Shown here in pieces: positions 56,229 through 64,000 of a stretch of 64,000 bases of DNA (position 1 is the stretch's first letter; each line of letters opens with the position of its first letter). The position numbers and the translations under genes are program-made. The DNA comes from Earliella scabrosa (taxonomy: Eukaryota; Basidiomycota; Agaricomycetes; Polyporales; Polyporaceae). The stretch lies in the NCBI GenBank assembly GCA_022605405.1, contig JABYQQ010000003.1, positions 1,488,001 to 1,552,000 of the forward strand, written 5' to 3'. A model generated the notes under the pieces. The model was given only the letters and a program-made list of their open reading frames with translations, was not told the DNA's origin and did no database searches.

Positions 56229-57922
56229 CTACAGATTACCTACGATGTACGTTTCCGCGATGTCCTCTGTCGCGTCGAGCGGTATGACGCTTCCTCGGTA
56301 GTCTTGAGCTACACAGTGTCGGCGGTATGAGCGGAGGATTGTGGCGGACATTGGCTGGAGACGCACCTTGCGCTTCATCTTCCGTGTGACCTTCTCGACT
56401 TTGATGTCTTGCTCCTCTCCAGAGAGAGGCGTCAGGTCGCTTTCGTCGGCTGCTTCGTCCTACGTGCATCAATTAGCGTTGATCTAATGCGCAGTGCATA
56501 CAACCGGGGTAGAGCTTACCTCGCCAACTGTCGTAGCACCGCGCTTTAGCTGCTGTAGTTCGGCAACATACGCGGATGTCCGACCGCCAACGGTAATCCA
56601 CTTAATGGTGGCCGGCCTTCCATCACTCTGCGTGTGGGTAAGAATACAAGGTCTCAACCGAGGCGACGAGGTTCCCGGATGCATACCAGTTTGAGTGTAT
56701 GCTTCTCTTTCTTGCCCTTTCCCTGTGGTTAGAACGTTGTCGCGTGAGCGACCCCAGTCTATGCGAGAAGTAGAGAGGAGGACGGACCCAGCGGTGCTTG
56801 AATAGCCAATCTTCGGGAAACTTCGAGTCGTCTGCGTTCACGGAGACGGCGAACTGGCAGACCTCGGACGTCTGCTTGTGTAGTGCTTCGAGCTGCTCGT
56901 CTGTGAGGACATTGCAGCGCTCCTCGGGATGGACGCGTGCGTGGTACAGGATCTCGTCTAGAAGCATACAAGGCTCAGCAATCACGCGAACATTGACATG
57001 TCGGCATGGAACTGGCGTACCAGCTACCCAGTTCCCGACTCCCGCGCTGAAGGATTGGTCGAGCAAGAGCGCCTTGATAGGACAAGACCGTTTCAGCACG
57101 CCTTTCTTGAAGTCTGCGAGGTCGGGCATTGACAGGATCGGGTCGAAACCGAGCGTTGAGATGGGAGGCTCGGTCAGGGGCGACTGGCACAGGCGAATGC
57201 GGCCTAGTCGGCGTGCATCAAGGAAGGCGATTTCTGTCACTTCCTCGTCTGGTTTGTTTTGAAGATGCAAGATGAACTGAATATTGTTCGCGTGTGAACA
57301 TGTGAACCTTGGTAGGCATTGACTCGGCAGATGACGGACCTTCATGAAACGCGGTGGCCAGTCAGTTGACGCTTTCCGCGGTGCCTCGCGGTAGTGCATG
57401 GGCAGTTTGCCCTTAACCTGGTATAGGTAACAATTAGGATTGATGAAGCCCGAGTCCTTGAACGAGACATGAGAAAACATGCCTGTAGCATGCCCGTCAT
57501 GCCGAAGTGCATGACTGGATGTCTGCCTTCGCCCTCGAGCATGAGATAGAAGACTTTGCCTTATATGACGTGGCCACATGAGAGCATATCCGGTCAAGAG
57601 CGGAGCAAGCCTGACCATATCGCTGGACTTCCTTGACAATCCTGCCTTCTAACTCTCCTTTCTGTGTATCAACGGCACGTCGAGCACATCAGTTGACTTT
57701 GAGCGAGTACGGGTGCATGGTCGCGACGCTCACAAACTGATCGTGAGTGACACCAGCGAAGACGATGGTGTCCTCCGTGGTTTCGACTTGAACGACTTTC
57801 TTGCCGAGTGCAGTGTCACGCAGGAGCCTTGCAGCGCGTTCGACCTCTGAACGAGTAATCAATGTCAGTACAATCGCGCGGTAGATGTCATTGATTTCCA
57901 CATCACCTGGTAGCTCAGGCAT
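56229..57922 (-). CDS. Fpg/Nei-family DNA glycosylase (formamidopyrimidine type)
   Basis: Starts at 57922. The first exon gives MPELP and splices inside the next codon to EVERAARLLRDTALGKKVVQ, restoring the family N-terminus MPELPEVE, whose Pro2 is the Schiff-base nucleophile and Glu3 the acid. An upstream in-frame Met would bury Pro2 and is rejected. Later blocks: GKVFYLMLEGEGRHPVMHFG with MTGMLQ, KASTDWPPRFMK, VTEIAFLDARRLGRIRLC, PIKALLLDQSFSAGVGNWVA joined to DEILYHARVHPEERCNVLTD (the H2TH region), and TIKWITVGGRTSAYVAELQQ. The tail is acidic then basic (EEQDIKVEKVTRKMKRK). No C-terminal zinc finger is seen, as in plant and fungal Fpg. Removes oxidised purines such as FapyG in base excision repair. 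Seven or more introns. Confidence 0.92.
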
Positions 57923-58417
57923 GAAGAACAACTCCTCGAACTGGGAGTGGTTCACTGGCAAGCAATGCGCTGGTGGCTGTGCCTCCACACATTGACTTCA
58001 AGTTGAAACTTGACGGTCATGTGGACTCTCTGCGATGTTGAACCTGAATGCATAGTTCGCTTCCTACATGCGAGGAGGCTTACTAGCGAGCGACCTGACA
58101 GTCGCATGTAAGGGACCTATCGAGGGACGACCAATCCGTTCTAAGTCGATGCCACACTTGTGAAGCTGGAAGTGATCTTCTCCCAATGGGGCGCTACTCG
58201 CTCGGCGGCTGCCGGTCGGACTCTCAATCAACCTGAACCTTATCCTGCAGAGGGACTGTACAGGACAACACAAACTATCGCGCGCTCACCGACACCGACG
58301 GCAAGGCCTCTCTCCACCCTCCGGACAAGGTGCGTGCTCGCTGCTCTACGCTTTCGAACCTGCCGTGTCCTCACCTGGATATATCTGTAGCTCTTCCGCT
58401 CCTCAAGACCTACCAAA
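57923..58417. promoter_or_regulatory. Shared divergent promoter region, Fpg and RPS29
   Basis: 495 bases between the two divergent start codons. A pyrimidine-rich stretch (CTCTTCCGCTCCTC, about 58391-58404) just before the RPS29 ATG is typical of fungal ribosomal protein genes. Confidence 0.45.
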
Positions 58418-58813
58418 ATGACCCACGACGCCGTTTGGTTCTCTCGCCCCCGCAAGTTCGGCAAGGGCAGCCGTCAGTGGTGAGTCCCTGTTTCTTTCTT
58501 TCGGGACGGAGGGTAGGCGGGACGGCAGAAAGTGGGCAGGGGTCCAGAATGAGAAAGAGCGAGGGAGAGAAGGACGGGAACTGGGGGCCAAGGCAACGAC
58601 GAGTGCGCACCGTGCTGATCGTCCCTCCACTTTGTCCTACAGCCGCCTCTGCGCCCACCAGGCCGGTCTCATCCGCAAGTACGGCCTTGACCTCTGCCGT
58701 CAGTGCTTCCGCGAGAAGTCGGCCGCCATCGGTTTCAACAAGGTGCGCCCCCGTCTCTCTCTCCCTCCAAACGAGCCGTATACTGACTTCGCGTTGTCCC
58801 CCAGACCCGATGA
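58418..58813 (+). CDS. RPS29: 40S ribosomal protein S29 (uS14)
   Basis: Exons 58418-58479, 58643-58742 and 58805-58813 give 56 residues. It starts [20 protein letters not shown], then [20 protein letters not shown] and [16 protein letters not shown]. The two CxxC pairs (C-R-L-C and C-R-Q-C) bind one zinc ion. Length and order match eukaryotic RPS29 throughout. The last exon codes only Thr-Arg-stop. uS14 sits in the head of the small subunit near the mRNA channel. The first intron (163 bases) is long for this window. Confidence 0.97.
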
Positions 58814-59329
58814 GCCCTGGTGTCATTCTGCATCTCCGCCTGCTCTCGCTTTCGGTCTCCTTGTCTTCTCTTCATCACCACGCATCCGCCGGCGCACTAT
58901 AAAACGGCTCCCTCATGTATGCATTAGTATGCCATGCCTAACTAAACGCTCCACACATGAGCCTTGCTCGCCGCACCATATGTTTTGATGCTTGTCACCA
59001 ACGACTAGAGTTGGTATGTTACCAATTGCACGAAGCAACGAGCTCATTCTGGTGGACCAGTCTCAGGGTAGATCTCCACACGGAAAGCGTACCAATAAAA
59101 TGCTACAATTGCAGGTGCAGATATAGTATGAGTACAGCGTGAATGTGTGTTAGTCGTTACAAACTGAACGTGAATGCCAATGTGATTTCGTGGTGATATA
59201 TACTATGCGTGCATGCCCATCTATATTGAAGTGTCCCTTCGAAAGCCAAAAGCGAGGAAAGCCCAAGCAGACCCAGAGAGGAAGCATGGTCCCGCGTATG
59301 ACGCGAGTAACGTCAGTCTATAGCGAGGT
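58814..59329. other. Intergenic, between convergent RPS29 and GH16 copy 2
   Basis: 516 bases of 3' flanks. Nothing recognised. Confidence 0.5.
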
Positions 59330-60970
59330 CTACAGCTGGAAGACCTTCACGTAGTTGACCTCCCAGTCTACATGGGAATCACGAGCGTCAGTAACGAGAA
59401 GACGACGGAGGGAAAGTGGTACGCACATGCGTTCTTGAAAGCGTCGCCGCGGGTCCGCACGAACTCCTCGCATGTCGCGACGCCCGTGCGCGCCTGACAG
59501 CTCTGCTCTTGTCCGGCGGGCCCTGAAACACCCCAGGTGGCCCCAGCCCAATCTCCACTGTGCCGCAGACGTTAGTCACCAAGGACCTTCACGTACACGG
59601 CGAGAGACGTACCATAGCGTGGTGTCGAAAATGGCGTTGTGCGAGTTGAAGAACTTGAACGGGTCGCAGTGCGAGGCGGGGAAGAACGCCATCGGCTTGC
59701 CCCAGCTGTCTGGGAGCGGCGCGCCGGCGGTGATGTCGGACGGGACGTCGTCACGCGAGAAGAACCAGACGGAAATCCCGCTGTCGACCCATTGCACTGC
59801 GCGTACACATGTCTCAGCAATCGCGCACATGGTAATGCAAGACGGACATGACGAAGCAATACGCACTTGCGTACACGCCACCGCCCTGGTTATTGAACCC
59901 GACGCCGTACGTGTTGGGCTGCTTCGCGCCGATGCCGCACCCGGCGTTGCCCGTATCGAGCGCCGCACAGTTGCTTTCCCCCAAGCTACCGGTGAACGAG
60001 CTCGAGGCCGAAGAAGGAACGGTGCAACCTCTGCTTGTATGCAGCGTCGCCTGGTTGTTCGCGTTGTCGTGTACACCCTCGAGGATATCGATTTCGCCAC
60101 CGTTCGGCCAATTAGGGCCGTTGCTCCAGAACGCTGGCCACGTAGCACATCCAGTCGGCATGTGCACGGCGTCGAGCAGGATGAGGCCACCCGTGTAGGA
60201 GTCCTTGGTCGTGATACGCACGGACCTGCGGTTGCCTGATACCTGTTGAGTTGTGTCGACGCGCATGAGGATTCGGCCTGCACTGTTCACGTCGATAAGG
60301 CCTGCAGATTGCTGACAGAGGTTGAGCGTGACTCAATGCGATCAAAGAAGGGGAGGACGCGTACTGCAGTATTCCGGTCCACGTAGTCAACTAGGCCGTG
60401 CGTCGGGTCACCGGCGGTAAAGAAGTCCCATCCATCGAAGAACGTATCTCCTTGCTACGGGTGGAAATAAATACGCAATGTACGATCAGGGGTAAAGCAG
60501 ACGCGTACGTAGTTCTTCTTCAGCTGCCAGGGTGAATCTGGGGTTGGGGACGGTCTGGACCCTGTCGAGGTCTTAGTACTGGTGCTGGTCGAGGACGAAC
60601 GGTCGCGGGTGGAGGAGTCGGAGGTCGAAGACGAAGACTGCACCGGTGACGAAGAGGAAGATGTACCATCGTTGCCCTCATCATCTCCGGACGGACTGGT
60701 GTTGTTCGCGTTTCCTCCCAGAGTTGCGCCGTTCGAGTTGCCGACGCAGTAGGCGCGCTGCGAGCCACCCGTGGTGGCTGCGAGTTCCTTCGAATACATG
60801 CCCGAGAACGCTCTCCGGAGATCCTGAGCGAGGCCGGCACTGCGCTTCGCAGCTTTCCGATGGAGACGGTTGGCTGTCCGTGCTACGGACTCTGTGCCTC
60901 GGGAGATGAGACCTGCATCGGAGGGCGCGGTGTTGACGAGAAAGAGGAGGAGGGGAAGATGGAGGCGCAT
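59330..60970 (-). CDS. GH16 family secreted glucanase/transglycosylase (copy 2, Ser/Thr-rich N-terminus)
   Basis: Starts at 60970 with the signal peptide MRLHLPLLLFLVNTAPSDAG. It carries an extra N-terminal region of about 120 residues with a basic helix (RLHRKAAKRSAGLAQDLRRA) and a Ser/Thr-rich linker (SSSSSPVQSSSSTSDSSTRD), likely O-mannosylated. The GH16 domain follows: FFDGWDFFTAGDPTHG, DVNSAGRILMRVDTTQQVSG, GLILLDAVHMPTGCATWPAF, then WPNGGEIDILEGVHDNANNQ, with the intact E-I-D-I-L-E catalytic motif. Further blocks are TLHTSRGCTVPSS, NAGCGIGAKQPNTYGVGFNN, WVDSGISVWFFSRDD, SHCDPFKFFNSHNAIFDTTL, WGDWAG and the end DWEVNYVKVFQL. It should act on beta-1,3(4)-glucan at the wall or outside. It shares the catalytic-domain layout of copy 1 but has the extra linker. 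Divergent from YAH1. Confidence 0.9.
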
Positions 60971-61697
60971 CCTGGCTGGGGCTGGCAGTCGAAGGGGCCT
61001 GGGCTGAAAGAGCGGACGAGGGCGCGGTCGTTATAGATAGAAGGAGAAAGGCGGAGGTGGCCTGAGCACAGCGCAGGCGGATGAAGAGAGCAGGGGTGTG
61101 ACCGGCAGAAGGCTCGTCGGTGGAAAAAAGAGGTTGGTGGGAGATGCCGGAGCAAGTGGGGCGCGTCTTATCTGGGACAGAGCTCTGGTTGGCAGACGGC
61201 TTTGGTGAGGAAACGGGGTGGAGCACTCACGCTGGGCACAAAAGGAAGAGCCGGACAAGTCGCCCGCCCACACGAGGCTTTTGTTCCATGCCGAATTGCT
61301 GTGTGCGTCTCTGTGGCTTGGCTGTCCTCCCGCCTTGTCCGTCGCCGGCGTGGCCGCGTCCGTCCTCGGGGTCCAGCAAGGCATCTGAGGTGAGAGGTCG
61401 TCGTCGTCCGAGTCAAGCATCGACGATCTGCGGTGCGGCCGTAGTGCGCGTCGCGGGCCCACCACGGGCCGCCGGACGAGCGCGCCGGGCGCTTCGCAGT
61501 TTTTGGCCGCAACGCCTGCGTTATACCGGCACTCCGACGCCAAGTCACTGCATAGAGAACTCTCCGTCAGCTCATCTAGGACTTTGGTCGACATACTCCA
61601 GGGTTACCTTGCACAAGTAACCACCGTATCTATCTGGCTGCCTCGAGCTACTTCTTGACACTACCAGCGGCAGAACTGCTCTTTAAAATCCATCGTG
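60971..61697. promoter_or_regulatory. Divergent intergenic region, GH16 copy 2 and YAH1
   Basis: 727 bases between the two start codons. A 187-codon minus-strand open frame (61031-61594) is low-complexity with no family features and is treated as non-coding. Confidence 0.4.
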
Positions 61698-62615
61698 ATG
61701 ACGACCCTTGTCCAGACCTTCGCTCGCTCCAGACCATTCGCGTTCGGCTCCAAAGCGTTTCCTTTACGCGCGTGCTCTACTTCCCAAACTCGCAATCTTG
61801 TCACTGCACGCGCAAGCTGTCTGTCGTCATCCCAAGTTGCCTCAAGATCATGGAGGAATGCATCGAGCAGTCTGTCCCACACGCGTAGCTTTCACAATAC
61901 ACCAGGTATGTCAACAACGCACCACATCCTTGTATCAACTGCCACAGCTCTGACGTGTTGTAGTCTCTCAACACGGCGGGATTGATCGACCAGAACCAGG
62001 GACAGGGTACGTCCCAGCCCATCGGTTCGCTTCATGCTCACCCATGCAACGTGTACTCTTCCATTCAGAATCAAGGTTCACTTCAAGGACTCGAAAGGTC
62101 AACTCCTGAAGACTGTAGAGGCGAACGAGGGAGATGACATTCTGTCCATCGCGCACGAGTATGACATCGACCTAGAAGGTACGTCGCTGCCCCTCGTCGC
62201 TGTCGCGCCGCGTCCTTATGTCCCGATCCTGCCTTGTTCGTTGTTCAAAGGCGCATGTGAGGGCTCGGTAGCATGCTCAACATGTCATGTCATCCTCGAC
62301 CCGGAGACGTACGACAAGCTCCCAGAGCCAGAGGTATGCCTCCATTCTCCAACGCGCTGCCCACATCGTAGCACTCTTCCTCATCTCCGGTCGCCCAGGA
62401 CGACGAGAACGATATGCTCGACATGGCATTTGGCCTCACAGACACATCGCGACTGGGCTGCCAGGTGCGGTTGACGAGGGAGATGGACGGGATGTCGGCT
62501 ACGCTGCCCGCAGCTACGCGGAATATGTTCGTCGATGGTACGCACCGCTATGTTCTCGATTACGCCGGAGCGTCTTACGATGCTTCACGCAGGCAAGAAG
62601 CCAACACACCATTAG
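61698..62615 (+). CDS. YAH1: Mitochondrial adrenodoxin-type [2Fe-2S] ferredoxin Yah1
   Basis: Starts at 61698 with [20 protein letters not shown], an Arg/Ser-rich presequence ending near [20 protein letters not shown]. Small exons then give [80 protein letters not shown] and [20 protein letters not shown] with [20 protein letters not shown]. The last exon is KKPTHH plus a stop at 62613-62615. The cluster ligands are visible as C-x5-C-x2-C ([10 protein letters not shown]) and the later GCQV Cys. The protein passes electrons from ferredoxin reductase to iron-sulfur cluster assembly, heme A and ubiquinone synthesis in the matrix. Five introns. Length near 200 residues fits the family. Confidence 0.95.
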
Positions 62616-63171
62616 CATATCTCTTGTCTGTTGTGAGCCCTGTGGCCGAAATTCTTGATGTTGTCAACCTTATTGTTCCCGCTAATGCTTCACGATATAT
62701 CACTCTACTCCGCTTCTGCCAAATGGATAGTTCTTCGAAGACGCCGCAAGAAGCCGTGCGCGTCCGGAGTATGCATCTCCAGAGCGACACGTTCAAGTCG
62801 ATCATCTGCGCCTACCGGGGCCTCCTCACATTTGCCGACCCCAACTTCTCCGGTCTTCCTGTTGCGATGATCTTCCTCAAGTCGCCACCGGGACATGTCT
62901 ATGCCAAGATGCTCATCTCGCGCACATATGCTGCCTCGCGAGTCGTGCCAGGTTGTCCAAGAATCGTGAATTAATGCTTGTAAATGCAGCAAGAAATGTA
63001 CCAAGAACCACCAGTCCTCCGCGCCCACGACGTCCCTCCCCCACCCTAGCCCTCTACCGCAGGCTCCCTCAACAGTCATACATGCCCCAGTACGCCACGC
63101 CGGGCTCCAAGGAACATCAAGAAATGCACGTCGTCGCCTAGACGCATCGCCACCTTCTTCAAGCACCTCAC
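62616..63171. other. Intergenic between convergent YAH1 and SprT-like gene, with weak coding signal
   Basis: 556 bases. A plus-strand frame from 62724 ([20 protein letters not shown] ... [20 protein letters not shown]) looks mildly protein-like and could splice at about 62951-62989, but all three frames of the next exon are open and no family is recognised, so no gene is called. Confidence 0.35.
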
Positions 63172-64000
63172 TCAGTTGGTGGAAATCCGCACGGTCCTGA
63201 GCCCGCGAGCCAAGAACTCCATGTCCTCGTCATCGTCATCGTCCGCTTGGCCTTGAGTCGTCTCGTCGACCTCCATGAAGTCAAACGGGCGCGCACGCCC
63301 CGCCACCGCGGCGTTTGTACCACCACTCGGGACGGCGGGCGAGGGGAACGCGCCGGGCATGCGAAGAGGCGAGTCTGTGTGCGTGATGTCGCGAGAGGGC
63401 GAGAGGGCAAGAGGTCAGCTGCTGCATACGCGCTCGAGGAGGGACAAATGGGGGAACATGAAAACACAGATCGTGAAGGAGGCGGAGTGCAGAATGTGGG
63501 GTGTGGGACGCTGGTGGGACGAGAGACGAGGGATGAGATACAGAACGCGGACAACGCACCCCGACTGCGCGCCGCAGCGTTCTGGCTGTCCGCGAGCGCT
63601 GCCGCCGTCTTCTTGGGAGTCTTGGGCGGTGCGCGCCGGCACTCGAACTGGGGCACTAGCTGTCCGGTCTTGCACACGCCGCAGACTGACCGTGGAGGCG
63701 TGTGTGATGGAATGAGACAGTATTGGGAGGAGATGCTGGGGAATACGCACCGTGCTCGTCCGGGTTGATCGACTTGGAGTGGCGTCCGTAGCTACGGGGC
63801 GACTCGTTGAGCACGCGAGAGGGTTCAACGTCCCGAGTGGTAGTCCCGCGTGACTCACACTTTCGCGCAATTGGCACACTCTGTAAGTTGGGGACGCTGT
63901 TAGCCACAAATACATGCGATCGCCGTGGGTCGATGAACGCACTCCATTCGTATTTGCACTTGATCTCGTAGCTGTGTCTCGTCTGTCGCACGCGAGACAG
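63172..64000 (-). CDS. SprT-like domain protein, C-terminal part (zinc-ribbon end)
   Basis: Partial: the gene runs off the right edge, and its N-terminus and catalytic HExxH region are not in the window. Exons on the minus strand join to TRHSYEIKCKYEWKCANCAK with V, then YGRHSKSINPDEH, then VCGVCKTGQLVPQFECRRAP with PKTPKKTAAALADSQNAAA. This is the SprT-like zinc ribbon: a CANC pair, the (Y/I)GRHSKSIN block and a CGVC pair. A last exon, ending at 63172, gives PFDFMEVDETTQGQADDDDD with EDMEFLARGLRTVRISTN. SprT-like metalloproteases of the Spartan/GCNA group cut DNA-protein crosslinks. Which subgroup this is cannot be told from the visible part. The splice sites at about 63930 (donor GTGCGTTC) and 63867 (acceptor TTACAG) keep the frame. 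Confidence 0.82.

Noticed and set aside
61031..61594. 187-codon minus-strand frame upstream of GH16 copy 2
   Set aside because: It is not joined to the GH16 gene, which has its own signal peptide start at 60970. The content is low-complexity with no family features.
62724..63141. Possible two-exon gene between YAH1 and the SprT-like gene
   Set aside because: The first part reads somewhat protein-like, but the next exon is open in all three frames and overlaps the 3' flank of the opposite gene; no homologous family recognised.

Overview
The window looks like nuclear DNA of a filamentous basidiomycete, most likely an agaricomycete (mushroom or bracket fungus). Genes are dense and lie on both strands. 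Most are cut by several short GT-AG introns of about 50-80 bases. The recognisable proteins are fungal: Mdv1, Atp11, Erg5/CYP61, Utp5, Pho85, Yah1, a p23 co-chaperone, GH16 glucanases, F-box-like proteins with an LPPEL start, and a basidiomycete family of one-pass membrane proteins with a beta-sandwich ectodomain. Nothing prokaryotic, viral or organellar was seen.

Layout. 1-2045: two tandem SAM methyltransferases, the first cut by the window edge. 2501-4628: p23 co-chaperone and, divergently, an unknown membrane-anchored protein. 5133-7797: Mdv1. 8697-11984: a GT49 glycosyltransferase and Atp11, divergent. 13349-13829: small orphan gene A. 15815-16480: NmrA-like protein, with a foldback transposable element (16606-17331) just upstream. 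17922-19691: F-box-like protein. 20043-21596: GH16 enzyme. 23638-25709: peroxisomal SCP2-type thiolase. 27826-29637: second F-box-like protein. 31650-32200: small orphan gene B, a paralogue of A. 33478-41218: three same-strand paralogous membrane proteins. 42252-42766: small mitochondrial LEA-like protein. 43337-44833: C2H2 zinc-finger protein. 45607-47966: Erg5. 48464-51099: large low-complexity protein. 51660-54164: Utp5, divergent from Pho85 (54546-55964). 56229-57922: Fpg-type DNA glycosylase, divergent from RPS29 (58418-58813). 59330-60970: second GH16, divergent from Yah1 (61698-62615). 63172-64000: a SprT-like protein cut by the right edge.

Most of the content is ordinary housekeeping: mitochondria (Mdv1, Atp11, Yah1, LEA-like), sterol and lipid metabolism (Erg5, SCP2 thiolase), ribosome production (Utp5, RPS29), DNA repair (Fpg, SprT-like), and wall and surface (two GH16, GT49, three membrane proteins). 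No biosynthetic cluster or defence system stands out. The least explained parts are the two small orphan paralogues, which share a four-exon phase-0 structure, a RRSS motif and a DN-(L/F)-AWG-x-P tail and sit in unusually large non-coding regions; the row of three sensor-like membrane proteins; and the foldback element with perfect 112-bp terminal inverted repeats.

Exon limits were read by eye from splice consensus and reading frame. Starts and small exons are less certain than the overall calls.
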